The notes beneath the pieces were generated by a model. It was not told the DNA's origin. It searched no databases and worked only from the letters and a program-made list of their open reading frames with translations. Both the position numbers and the translations under genes were made by a program. This document shows positions 16,940-24,851 of a stretch of 64,000 nucleotides of DNA, piece after piece. This DNA comes from Pseudomonadota bacterium (lineage in GTDB: Bacteria; Pseudomonadota; Gammaproteobacteria; Burkholderiales; UBA9220): the NCBI GenBank assembly GCA_021845865.1, contig JAJZVC010000002.1:1-64000 (forward strand), written 5' to 3'. The number at the start of each line of letters is the position of its first letter. Position 1 is the stretch's first letter.

Positions 16940-18171
16940 TCGAAGGCGACGCCATCCCCAAACCGGGTGGCTTCACCGCCGCTGAAATCCTGCCAGCGGC
17001 GCACGATCACATCCACGTACTTCGCGTCGAGCTCAATGAGCCGCGCCCGCCGCCCCGATTTCTCGGCGGCAATCAGCGTGCTGCCGGATCCACCGAACGG
17101 GTCGAGCACCACGTCACCCGGACGACTCGAATTCCGAATCGCCCGCTCCACCAGTTCCACCGGCTTCATCGTCGGGTGCAGATCGTTCTTCTGCGGCTTC
17201 TTGATGTTCCATACGTCGCCCTGGTCGCGGTCGCCGCACCAGTGGCGCTCGCCGCCTTCCGGCCAGCCATAGAGGATGGGCTCGTACTGGCGCTGGTAGT
17301 CGGCGCGCCCCAGGGTGAAGGTGTTCTTGGCCCAGATGATGAACGTCGACCAGTGGCCGCCGCCAGCCCGGAAAGCGGATTGCAGCGTATCCAGTTCGCT
17401 GGAGGACATCGCCACGTAGACGCCGCCACGACAATGGGCCAGCGTCGGCGTCAGTGCCGCCAGCAGGAAATCGTAGAAACCCTCGCCAAGATTGTCGTTG
17501 AGGATCGCGCGGTTCTTGCCGCGCATCTTGTCCTTGGCGCTGTTGGCATAGTTCACGTTGTAGGGCGGGTCGGTGAACACCATGTCGGCCAATTCGTCGC
17601 CCAGCACCGTGGCGTAGGCATCGGCATCGGTTGCATCGCCGCAGAGCACACGGTGCTCGCCGCAGACCCAGACATCGCCCGGGTGGGACACCGGCGTCTC
17701 CGGCACTTCGGGGGCGGCGTCCTCGTCGGTCTGCCCCTCGGTGTTCGTCTCGCCGCCGGCGAGCAGATCAGCCAAGGCATCGGCGTCGAAGCCGGTCAGG
17801 GTCAGATCGAAGTCATCGTCCTGTAGCGCCGCCAGTTCCACCTGCAGCATCGCCTCATCCCAGCCCGCGTTCTCGGCGATGCGGTTGTCCGCGATCACCA
17901 GCGCCCGGCGCTGGGTTGGGGTCAGATGGTCAAGCACCACCACCGGCACCAGTTCGATGCCGAGCTTCCGGGCGGCGGCCAGACGTCCGTGCCCAGCGAC
18001 AATCACGCCGTCGCTGCCAGCGAGGATCGGATTGGTGAATCCGAACTCCGCAATCGATGCCGCGATCTGCGCCACCTGCGAATCGGTATGGGTACGCGCG
18101 TTCCGGGCATAGGGCACGAGCCTTGCGGTCGGCCACTGCTCGATCTTGTCGGCAAGCCAGGAGATGCTCAT
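16903..18171 (-). CDS. ParB-domain DNA methyltransferase, DPPY type
   Basis: A 422-aa two-domain protein. Residues 10-110 are a ParB/sulfiredoxin-like domain (YARNARTHTDSQVAQIAASI, GxIVAGHGRLAAARKLG). A linker rich in acidic residues follows. The methyltransferase has TDPPYNVNY (motif IV, residues 200-207) and later DPFGGSGSTLIAAEKSG (motif I and AdoMet site), so motif order is of the beta class acting on adenine N6 or cytosine N4. It probably modifies phage DNA against host restriction. It overlaps by 4 bases the second ParB-methyltransferase upstream. Confidence 0.9.
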   Translation of the reverse strand: MSISWLADKIEQWPTARLVPYARNARTHTDSQVAQIAASIAEFGFTNPILAGSDGVIVAGHGRLAAARKLGIELVPVVVLDHLTPTQRRALVIADNRIAENAGWDEAMLQVELAALQDDDFDLTLTGFDADALADLLAGGETNTEGQTDEDAAPEVPETPVSHPGDVWVCGEHRVLCGDATDADAYATVLGDELADMVFTDPPYNVNYANSAKDKMRGKNRAILNDNLGEGFYDFLLAALTPTLAHCRGGVYVAMSSSELDTLQSAFRAGGGHWSTFIIWAKNTFTLGRADYQRQYEPILYGWPEGGERHWCGDRDQGDVWNIKKPQKNDLHPTMKPVELVERAIRNSSRPGDVVLDPFGGSGSTLIAAEKSGRRARLIELDAKYVDVIVRRWQDFSGGEATRFGDGVAFDQAASSSSMISQ

Positions 18172-19574
18172 GCTTGTGCTCCCAATCGTTCGGCGGCAAC
18201 CTCCTCGAAGGTCTGTCCGGTGGCCACCAGGGTCACCGGCACGTCTGGGAAGTTCTGCTGGAAGCGCTTGACCGTCACGTCGACGTACTCGGGGGCGATC
18301 TCCGTCGCCCGGGTCACTCGCCCGGTACGCTGGGCGGCGAGGATGGTCGTGCCCGAACCGCAGAACGGCTCGAACACAATCTCGCCCTCGTCGGTGTAGG
18401 ACTCCAACACGAACTGGGGCAGTGCCACCGGGAACACGGCTGGGTGATCGATGTCCTGCCCGATCTTGCCCTTGTGCCGCATGATGCGAACCACTGAGTC
18501 AGGGATGCGAAAGTCTTGAGTGACCGTGCCCACGTGGTTCCACGCAGTCTTGCTGCCATCCTTGTTGCGCATACCACCGGCGCTCGTGCCATCCCCGCGC
18601 AGATGGGTGTCGCGCCCGGCATAGATGCAGGGCACGATCTTGTTGGGGCGGCGCGCCTCGCTGTCCTTCCGGTTGAAGTGAAAAACGAATTCGAAGGCCG
18701 GCGCGAGCCGGCCATTCCAATCTCCGGGCAATCCCGGCCCCTGATCCCAGACGTACCAGGCGAAGCGCCGCCAGCCTTGAGTACGCATCCAGTCGAGCCA
18801 GGCGTCCCAGTACGGGATGACTTCCTGCTCGCGGTGGATCAGCCCGAGATTGACCAGCACCTGGCCGCTCGAGGCCATCGGCAGCTGGGCGAATACGCCG
18901 CGCATCAGGGCATCCCAATCAATGATGGTGTTCGTGTAGTCACGCTGGTTGCTGTAGGGCGGTGAGGTGAAGCAGAGCGCCGCCAGCTCGCCAGCCATCA
19001 GGGCCGCGACCACCTCGGCATCGGCTGCGTCGCCGCAAATGACACGATGCGCGCCCAGCTGCCAGACATCGCCGTTCCGCGAGACGGGCGTCGCCGGAGC
19101 GTCCGGGACATCGTCCGCCGCATCAGGCTCATCGCTCTCCTGCTCGTCGCCGGCCTCGTCACCAACCGCGACATCGGTGGCGAGCAGTTCCTCGATCTCG
19201 GCATCGTCGAACCCGGTGAGCGCGAGGTCGTACCCGGCCTCGGACAGCTCGGCCAGTTCCAGCGCCAGCATCGCGTCGTCCCACCCGGCATCGAGCGCCA
19301 GGCGGTTGTCGGAAATCACATAGGCCCGCTTCTGGGTGGGCGACAGGTGAGCCAGTTCGATGACCGGCACTTCGGTCAGATCCAATTTGCGCGCGGCCGC
19401 CAGCCGACCGTGGCCGGCGATGATGCCGTTCTCGCCGTCCACCAGGATCGGATTCGTCCAGCCGTACTCGACGATGCTGGCGGCGATCTTGGCCACCTGC
19501 TCGTCGGTGTGCGTCCTCGGATTCCGGGCGTAGGGGATCAGCGTCTCGACCTTGCGGTACTCGACGTTGAGCAT
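18168..19574 (-). CDS. ParB-domain DNA methyltransferase, SPPY type
   Basis: A 468-aa paralogue of the downstream gene with the same layout: ParB-like domain (YARNPRTHTDEQVAKIAASI, GIIAGHGRLAAARKLD), acidic linker (residues 134-160), and a methyltransferase with TSPPYSNQRDYT (motif IV, residue 203 on) and FEPFCGSGTTILAAQRTG (motif I). SPPY is typical of cytosine-N4 enzymes, so the pair may modify two different bases or sites. The start MLNVEYRKVETLIPYARN is chosen by alignment with the paralogue. Confidence 0.9.
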   Translation of the reverse strand: MLNVEYRKVETLIPYARNPRTHTDEQVAKIAASIVEYGWTNPILVDGENGIIAGHGRLAAARKLDLTEVPVIELAHLSPTQKRAYVISDNRLALDAGWDDAMLALELAELSEAGYDLALTGFDDAEIEELLATDVAVGDEAGDEQESDEPDAADDVPDAPATPVSRNGDVWQLGAHRVICGDAADAEVVAALMAGELAALCFTSPPYSNQRDYTNTIIDWDALMRGVFAQLPMASSGQVLVNLGLIHREQEVIPYWDAWLDWMRTQGWRRFAWYVWDQGPGLPGDWNGRLAPAFEFVFHFNRKDSEARRPNKIVPCIYAGRDTHLRGDGTSAGGMRNKDGSKTAWNHVGTVTQDFRIPDSVVRIMRHKGKIGQDIDHPAVFPVALPQFVLESYTDEGEIVFEPFCGSGTTILAAQRTGRVTRATEIAPEYVDVTVKRFQQNFPDVPVTLVATGQTFEEVAAERLGAQA

Positions 19575-19664
19575 GTTCAGTTCAGGTTTCCCAAAAAGGT
19601 GCGGCCCGGACGGGTGAAAGGAGGAAAGCCCCGTCACGGGCCGCGAGGGTCGCTGCTGCGGTAG

Positions 19665-19693
19665 AAACTAAAAGGCCCGCGCTGTGGCGGGCC
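19665..19693 (-). terminator. Intrinsic terminator of the early operon
   Basis: On the minus strand, arms GGCCCGC and GCGGGCC with a 6-base loop are followed by TTTTAGTTTCT. It lies downstream of the early operon (last gene ends at 19,961) and 91 bases upstream of the second ParB-methyltransferase, so it separates the two units. Confidence 0.75.
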
Positions 19694-19706
19694 GGTCGGA
19701 CTGGGG

Positions 19707-19742
19707 TGCAAACCTGCAAACCCTGCAAACCTCGGTTTGCAG
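19707..19742. repeat. TGCAAACC iteron cluster with palindrome
   Basis: TGCAAACC occurs directly at 19,707, 19,715 and 19,724, and inverted (GGTTTGCA) at 19,734. The last direct copy and the inverted copy form a 9-bp perfect palindrome with a 2-base centre (19,723-19,742). This looks like a protein-binding array, either an operator for the methyltransferase genes downstream on the minus strand or a replication-type iteron set. Confidence 0.7.
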
Positions 19743-19960
19743 TTTGACGCTAGCGAAATGCCGCGCTCGCGCCCCCCGCATGGGATTTTGGAAAGGAAGG
19801 ACCCCTCTTGATTCGTGAGACCTTCACTGCCCGCACCGCTGTCCAGAAGATAGCTGAAATACTACCCCTGATCGGCCACCTTTGTTGCAGGGGGAAAAGT
19901 CGCGTTCTGCAACCGATGGCAGCACATGACAGCCCATGCACAACCAATCGCGCTGAAAGA
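19743..19960. other. Intergenic DNA with no supported gene
   Basis: Between the repeat cluster and the early operon stop I see no convincing gene. A 65-codon minus-strand frame is low in plausibility: it has no ribosome site and an erratic composition. A G/C-run followed by ATGGGATTTTGG and GGAAGGACCCC is notable but unassigned. Confidence 0.5.
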
Positions 19961-20350
19961 CTATCCCGCGACAGTGCGACCGTTCAGTTGATCCGCCACC
20001 GTCTGCAATGCCCGTTGCCAGCGCCGCCACGCCGTCGTCCGGTCGCAACCGAAGCGACGACAGATGTCCTTCCACTCGCGCTGCTTGGCACGCATCCAGA
20101 TCAGGTGGCGTTGCTCCTCCTCAAGCCATTGCACCCAGCGCATCGTCTCCAGCATCCGGTCGATGGCCTCGGGGGTTGGTGGCAGTGGTCGGTAGTGGTA
20201 GTCCCTGTCTGCGAACCCTTCCCACTCCTTGCGCACGAAGGCAGGCCAAACGCTGAAGTAACCCTGCACCCTGACCGGAGGCAGTCGCCGCCCCGTTTCG
20301 GTTGCCTCGGCAAATCGAGACGCCACGTCATCCATCGTCCATTCAGCCAT
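19961..20350 (-). CDS. DUF6362-like phage protein
   Basis: A 129-aa protein starting MAEWTMDDVASRFAEATETG. It contains RRLPPVRVQGYFSVWPAFVR, then WLEEEQRHLIWMRAKQREWKDICRRFGCDRTTAWRRWQRAL, which reads as a helix-turn-helix (WKDICRRFGCDRTTAWRRW). From memory it fits DUF6362. It is a candidate DNA-binding protein at the end of the early operon. The in-frame upstream region overlaps the previous gene; the ATG at 20,350 is preferred and gives an 8-base overlap with it. Confidence 0.8.
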   Translation of the reverse strand: MAEWTMDDVASRFAEATETGRRLPPVRVQGYFSVWPAFVRKEWEGFADRDYHYRPLPPTPEAIDRMLETMRWVQWLEEEQRHLIWMRAKQREWKDICRRFGCDRTTAWRRWQRALQTVADQLNGRTVAG

Positions 20351-20546
20351 GACGTTTCCCTCCGTACAGACGTTCCCCAATGCGTCGCACAATCTCCCGC
20401 TCGACGAAATCGAGCCTGGCATCCTGCTCGGACACCACGAGGATGTGCTGGTCGCGCCAGCCGGTTTGCTTGATCGTTTCCAGGTCGGTGGTCTGCGGTT
20501 GCAGGCGACCGAGAGGGCAGCGGTATTGCTGTGCCGGGATCTTCAC
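20343..20546 (-). CDS. Small hypothetical early protein
   Basis: A 67-aa protein with GTG start directly after a strong AGGAGGTGTGAC ribosome site. It begins MKIPAQQYRCPLGRLQPQTT and includes TIKQTGWRDQHILVVSEQDARLDFVEREIVRRIGERLYGG. The C-terminal helix is amphipathic. Both ends abut or overlap neighbours: 1 base after the RuvC-like gene stop and an 8-base overlap with the next gene. No family is recognised; similar small proteins occur in early operons of related prophages. Confidence 0.7.
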   Translation of the reverse strand: MKIPAQQYRCPLGRLQPQTTDLETIKQTGWRDQHILVVSEQDARLDFVEREIVRRIGERLYGGKRHG

Positions 20547-20547
20547 G

Positions 20548-21012
20548 TCACACCTCCTGCGTCTCAATGGCCCAGTGCAGCAATGCCAGGGCATCGGCTT
20601 CGTTGTCGTCGCTCGGGCTGTGACCACGCGATTGGACGGACGCGATCATCTCGTCCTTACCGGCATTACCTTTGCCGGTTGCGTGTTTCTTGATCGTGCC
20701 GACCGGGACCCCCTGATAGGGGATGTTCTGGTGCTCGCACCAGGCGGTGAGGTGGCCCATGAAACCGCCGTAAGCGTGTGCGGCATCCACGCCCGCGTGT
20801 CGCCGAACCTCTTCGAAGTACACCGCGTTGATGGAATGGCAGGCCGACAGCAGTTCGTTGAGCCAGCGCTTGAATCGCAGGAAGCGCATTCCGCCGCCCT
20901 CGAATCGCTGCGGCTTGAAACATTCCGTGCCGCTGATGATGCTGCCATCCAAGTGGTGCAGCGCCCACCCGGTTTTCGTGCCCAGATCGAGGGCCAATAT
21001 CGTCGTGTTCAT
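20548..21012 (-). CDS. RuvC-like Holliday junction resolvase
   Basis: A 154-aa RNase H-fold nuclease. The first acidic residue is Asp9 in ILALDLGTKTGWAL, the second acidic position is in AVYFEEVRRHAG, and the last pair is in SPSDDNEADALALLHW near the C-terminus, the RuvC catalytic order. KKHATGKGNAGKDEMI is the conserved basic segment of phage RuvC proteins. It resolves branched DNA before packaging. It lies after the primase gene, separated by 141 bases that contain a long inverted repeat. Confidence 0.88.
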   Translation of the reverse strand: MNTTILALDLGTKTGWALHHLDGSIISGTECFKPQRFEGGGMRFLRFKRWLNELLSACHSINAVYFEEVRRHAGVDAAHAYGGFMGHLTAWCEHQNIPYQGVPVGTIKKHATGKGNAGKDEMIASVQSRGHSPSDDNEADALALLHWAIETQEV

Positions 21013-21036
21013 GTGTTCAGTCCTTTTTCGCTCTCG

Positions 21037-21134
21037 GTCTGACGCATCTGACACGGAATGTCGAAACTCTCCATGAGGCGCACGCACGCGCACACGCGTA
21101 GGAGTTACGACGAACTGCGTCAGCTGCGTCAGAC
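21037..21134. repeat. Long inverted repeat between primase and resolvase genes
   Basis: Arms at 21,037-21,052 (GTCTGACGCATCTGAC) and 21,119-21,134 (GTCAGCTGCGTCAGAC) pair at 15 of 16 positions around a 66-base centre. The right arm itself contains CTGCGTCAG twice in tandem. It may be an origin-type structure, regulator site or RNA fold. Confidence 0.7.
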
Positions 21135-21153
21135 GGCGTGGTTTTCATAGGGG

Positions 21154-23436
21154 TCAGTTGTCTGCGTAGGGGGTGTAGGCGGGCGCGGGTGGGTTCTTGA
21201 GGCCGATCCCCTGAAATCCCCGCACCCCTACGCTGTTGCGCCATTTCTCAATTCCGCGCGTGATGAGCAGATCGGAAAACCGCCGCTGCGCACCGATGAA
21301 TTCGCCCGCCGCTTCGGCCCACTGCTTCCAGTCGTTGAATAGTTCGGCGGTCAGCGACTTGGCGTTGGGTTCACGCACGCAACGCTCCTCCAGCCAACGT
21401 CCCAGCGCATCCTCGGCCTCGAAATACTCCTCGGTCGCGTCGACCACCTGCTGTGGTGGATCGAGCCGCCCAAGGCGCTGCCAGTTCAGACAACCCTGCA
21501 CAGCCCAGGCCAGAATGCCGTCACGCTCTGCCAGCAATTTCTGCTGGAGGTGCTTGTCGCGGCGCTCGGGCGGCACGGTGATCGTGAACGGGATCAGGTG
21601 CAGTCGCCGTTTCATCGCTTCGTCGATGTTGCGGATGGCAGGCTTGTGGTTGCCTGCCACGAACAACTTGAACTGCGGGAAGAACTCGAAGAAGTCCTGG
21701 CGCATGAATCGTGCGGAAATCTTGTCGCCCCCGGTCAGATTCTTGACTTTGGATTCGGCCCAGCGTCGCCCCTGTTCGGTTTCGATGGCCGCCACGAAGC
21801 GTGCGCCGCGTAACCCAGCCATATCGGTCGGATGCCGGTCGGTGCGCGTCTCCATGAAGGTATCCATCGGCGCATTGGTCGCGTAGTCACCGAGGATCGT
21901 GGCCAGCGTGTTCACGAATACCGACTTGCCATTCGCGCCCGTCCCGTACAGGAAGAACAAGGCGTGCTCCCGGGTAGAGCCGGTGAGCGCGTAGCCAACC
22001 ACTCGTTGCAGATAGGCCTGCAGCTCCTTGTCGCCGCCTGTCACCTCATCGAGGAACTGCCGCCAGGTCGGACAATCGCCCCCGGGTGTGGCGGTGGTGA
22101 TCTTGGTGATGCGGTCGGCGCGTTCGTGCGGGCGCTGCCTGCCTGTCTTGAGGTCGACCACGCCGCCCAGGGTGTTGAGCAGCCAAGGATCGGCATCCCA
22201 CTCGTCGCTGGTGGCAGCGTGCCTGCGATCCGCCCGTGCCAGCCGTTCCACGCCGCCGACCGTGCCGGAACTGGCGAGCTTGGCAGCCACCTTGGGGTTC
22301 TCGGCGCGCACGGCGGTATGCCGGCAAACACTGCGGATCAGGTCGGTGGCCGCCAGCGTGTCCTCGGTACGCCAGCGATTGCCGTCCCACACCAGCCAAC
22401 GACCCCAGGTCGCAACATAGCGCCAGTCGCGGTGGTAGCGCCGCGTGAACGCCAGGGCCAATGCGTCCTCCGTACCCCAGACCGATTCGTCGCTACTGAC
22501 CACGGGCTCGGCGGCCACGGTGACGTCGTGCATCTGTAGGCGCGGGCCATGAGCGAGAAAGGCCGCGACGTCAAAGCCTTCGGCGATGGCGTCTGCCGCA
22601 TCCCATCCCTCAGCCGCTTCCTCGGGCGGGTACAGGATGTGGCAGGTCTTTGCGCCTGCCGACAGAATGGCCTGCGCTGCCTGCGTCGCGTACTCCCAGC
22701 CCGGCTTGTCGCGGTCAGGCCAGATCAGCACGGACTTGCCGGCCAGGGGCGACCAGTCGGTTTTCTCCACCGGGGCATTCGCGCCATGCATCGCGGTGGT
22801 GGTCACGATGCCCGCATCGATGAGTGCCTGCGCGCATTTTTCGCCTTCGACCAGCACCACTTGCGCGGCATTTGTCATCCCCGGCTGGTTGAAAAGCGGG
22901 CGTGGCTCGGGTGGAGCCATCTTGCGCCGCTTGGCATCCCATGGGCGGAACTCCTTCTTGCGACCGGGTGGGTCGTAGCGGTAAACGACCGCGATCAGCT
23001 TACCCGTGACGTCGAAGTAGTCCCACTTGGCAGTGGCCGGGCCAAGGTCGTCAACCGGAGCTTCCTTCTTGGCGCGGCGCAGAGGCACCGACCGAGAACG
23101 ACCGAGCAGATCGGCAGCCTCGTCGAGCACCCGGAGAAAGTCGGTGTGGACGTTGGCTCCGAGATAGGAAGCGATCAATGCGAAGATGTCGCCGCCATCG
23201 CCTGTGGCACGATCCGTCCAGAGTCCTGTCTTCTCGCCGTCGAGCACCACCTCGAGACTGTCGCCGGGACTGCCCAGCACGTCGCCGATCAGGAATTTGC
23301 CCTTGCGCTTCTTGCCTGCCGGGAACATCGTGGTCAGCACCGATTCCAGACGAGCGAGTAACTCGGCGCGCAGTTCCTCTCGTTCGGCGTCGCGATTGTT
23401 TTCGGTGGGTTGCGGGGTGTCGTTGAAGTCAAGCAT
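21154..23436 (-). CDS. P4-type primase-helicase (D5-like)
   Basis: A 760-aa replication protein. The N-terminal half carries a primase/Toprim-like region: WTDRATGDGGDIFALIASYLG, VVLVEGEKCAQALIDAG (residues 193-209) and LIWPDRDKPG (237-246). The C-terminal half is a D5/SF3-type helicase with Walker A GTGANGKS (498-505), then FVAAIETEQGRRWAESKVKNLTGGDKISARFMRQDFFEF and LFVAGNHKP. It would prime and unwind phage DNA. It overlaps the small HTH-like gene upstream by 8 bases. Confidence 0.93.
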   Translation of the reverse strand: MLDFNDTPQPTENNRDAEREELRAELLARLESVLTTMFPAGKKRKGKFLIGDVLGSPGDSLEVVLDGEKTGLWTDRATGDGGDIFALIASYLGANVHTDFLRVLDEAADLLGRSRSVPLRRAKKEAPVDDLGPATAKWDYFDVTGKLIAVVYRYDPPGRKKEFRPWDAKRRKMAPPEPRPLFNQPGMTNAAQVVLVEGEKCAQALIDAGIVTTTAMHGANAPVEKTDWSPLAGKSVLIWPDRDKPGWEYATQAAQAILSAGAKTCHILYPPEEAAEGWDAADAIAEGFDVAAFLAHGPRLQMHDVTVAAEPVVSSDESVWGTEDALALAFTRRYHRDWRYVATWGRWLVWDGNRWRTEDTLAATDLIRSVCRHTAVRAENPKVAAKLASSGTVGGVERLARADRRHAATSDEWDADPWLLNTLGGVVDLKTGRQRPHERADRITKITTATPGGDCPTWRQFLDEVTGGDKELQAYLQRVVGYALTGSTREHALFFLYGTGANGKSVFVNTLATILGDYATNAPMDTFMETRTDRHPTDMAGLRGARFVAAIETEQGRRWAESKVKNLTGGDKISARFMRQDFFEFFPQFKLFVAGNHKPAIRNIDEAMKRRLHLIPFTITVPPERRDKHLQQKLLAERDGILAWAVQGCLNWQRLGRLDPPQQVVDATEEYFEAEDALGRWLEERCVREPNAKSLTAELFNDWKQWAEAAGEFIGAQRRFSDLLITRGIEKWRNSVGVRGFQGIGLKNPPAPAYTPYADN

Positions 23437-23644
23437 CCGCAGTGCCTCCCTGCGTCGTCGCCCATGTGGAGAGTTCCGATATCCGAAAGCGCACCATCTG
23501 GCCGACCCGATAGTGCGGGATACGCTTCGAAGCACGGCTGCTGGGCTTGGTGAAGAAATGCAGCGGCAGAGCCAATGTGTGTGCGGCGTGCTGCGCGCCG
23601 ACCATCGGCTCCACTACCGGCGGTTGTAAATAGAAATGCCTCAT
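23429..23644 (-). CDS. Small DNA-binding-like protein
   Basis: A 71-aa protein starting MRHFYLQPPVVEPMVGAQHA. The C-terminal part (KRIPHYRVGQMVRFRISELSTWAT) matches the second half of AlpA/excisionase-type HTH domains (IPxxRVGxxVRFRxxDLxxWL), while the first half lacks the usual HTH helix. It is probably a divergent regulator or primase accessory. It overlaps the nuclease gene upstream by 4 bases and the primase gene downstream by 8 bases. Confidence 0.7.
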   Translation of the reverse strand: MRHFYLQPPVVEPMVGAQHAAHTLALPLHFFTKPSSRASKRIPHYRVGQMVRFRISELSTWATTQGGTADA

Positions 23645-24378
23645 GGGGTTGTCCTCCAGCAGCGGTCTTGCCATGCGCACATCCGGCATTCGAAGTGGGT
23701 CGGGTCAATGAAGGCGCGCGGCAGGAGTTCTCCCGCCTCGGTTGCCGTGATGACCTTCACTGCCCGATCCGACATGCGCTGGGCCAGGGCTGCATCAAAG
23801 GGCACGGCCTCGGTGTAGATTTCCATCGTGTCGGCGTTGAGCGCCGTGAAGATCGCCGGGTGCTCGTGCAATTCGAGATAGGCTTGATAGATCGCCATTT
23901 GCGCGGCATAGACGGGCTTGACCACGGCAAGGCGGTTCTTCTCCAGATCGCGCCAGGACTTGTTGCCCAGACACTTGTTCTCCCAGAGCGCGGGATAGGC
24001 GAAGCCCTCCGGGCCGCCGACGATGACGCCGTCGATGTGGCCCTGCAGGCGGTCGTCAGCCACCGAGAAACCGAACTGCTCGCCGTCGGGCTTGCGGGTG
24101 CGCAGGTCGAACCCCGCGTCCCGCAGCCACGCGACCATGCAGTCCTCCATGACGTGACCACGCTCGAAGATGCGCAGCATCCGCCCAGGGATATCACGCC
24201 CGTGGTCGTTGGGAGCCTTTGCGTACTCGAACTGCAGTGCGCGCTCGCAGGCCACGCCAAGACGCGAGGCCCCGAGGTACTGGCGTTCCGTCTGGCGGGC
24301 GCGAGCCTGCTGCATCCCGGCGTCGACCAGGGCGGTGATCTGGCCGGAGATGCTCGATGAGGAGTTGAAGTCGATCAT
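23641..24378 (-). CDS. PD-(D/E)XK nuclease of RecB/Cas4 type
   Basis: A 245-aa nuclease. Marks are LGASRLGVACERALQFEYAK at the N-terminus (Cys-containing RecB motif), HIDGVIVGG (active-site Asp), ALWENKCLGNKSWRDLEK (the E-x-K pair), VYAAQMAIYQAYLEL (QxxxY motif) and a late Cys set HFECRMCAWQDRCW, suggesting an Fe-S cluster as in Cas4/AddB-type nucleases. It probably processes DNA ends for recombination with the RecA-like ATPase and binding protein of the same operon. The start is MIDFNSSSS. Confidence 0.88.
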   Translation of the reverse strand: MIDFNSSSSISGQITALVDAGMQQARARQTERQYLGASRLGVACERALQFEYAKAPNDHGRDIPGRMLRIFERGHVMEDCMVAWLRDAGFDLRTRKPDGEQFGFSVADDRLQGHIDGVIVGGPEGFAYPALWENKCLGNKSWRDLEKNRLAVVKPVYAAQMAIYQAYLELHEHPAIFTALNADTMEIYTEAVPFDAALAQRMSDRAVKVITATEAGELLPRAFIDPTHFECRMCAWQDRCWRTTP

Positions 24379-24851
24379 GGCTTCGTCTCCCAAGGCAGGT
24401 CGTCCTCTAGGTCGGAGAAGGGGCTGGCCATCGGATCGGGCATCGGCGGCAAGCCCCGTACGGGCGGGAACTTGCTCTGCTCGTGGTGCGCGACCATCGC
24501 GTCCGACCAGCAGGTGACGATGGCGTCGATCACCTGCAGCGCCTCAGATTCGGAGTAGTCGCCGAGCGGCTTGGCAAAGCCGATCTCGCCCGCCGCCTCG
24601 CCGAAGGCCTTGAGGCACTGCTTCATCGCGGCAAGCTCGATATCAGACGGATCGATCATGGCGACCCCCTTGATATCGATTCGGCCTTCCTTGGCGCGCA
24701 GCCAGTTGCCGTAGAGCAGGTGGAAGGTGTCCTGGCAGCGGCGCGAGCAGAACACCCAGTCGATGGGGTAGCGCTGCGGGTCGGCTGTCTTGAATCGACC
24801 GTCCGAGTGCCCGTAGCCGCGTGCTTGACGTTTGCAGACCCAACATTTCAC
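24375..24851 (-). CDS. DUF6511-like zinc-finger protein
   Basis: A 158-aa protein starting MKCWVCKRQARGYGHSDGRF. The first Cys pair (CWVC) and a second (FCSRRCQD) form a small zinc-binding module, followed by TFHLLYGNW and a helical segment. I associate it from memory with DUF6511, found in early regions of related prophages. An internal ATG follows an in-frame ribosome-like site, so a shorter product is possible. It overlaps both neighbours by 4 bases. Confidence 0.8.
   Translation of the reverse strand: MKCWVCKRQARGYGHSDGRFKTADPQRYPIDWVFCSRRCQDTFHLLYGNWLRAKEGRIDIKGVAMIDPSDIELAAMKQCLKAFGEAAGEIGFAKPLGDYSESEALQVIDAIVTCWSDAMVAHHEQSKFPPVRGLPPMPDPMASPFSDLEDDLPWETKP

Noticed and set aside
19770-19815. 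G/C run plus GGAAGGACCCC considered as a cos site
   Set aside because: It lies far from the terminase small subunit gene and I could not match it to a known cos sequence.
19750-19947. A 65-codon minus-strand frame in the intergenic region
   Set aside because: No ribosome site, odd composition and no support from neighbours.
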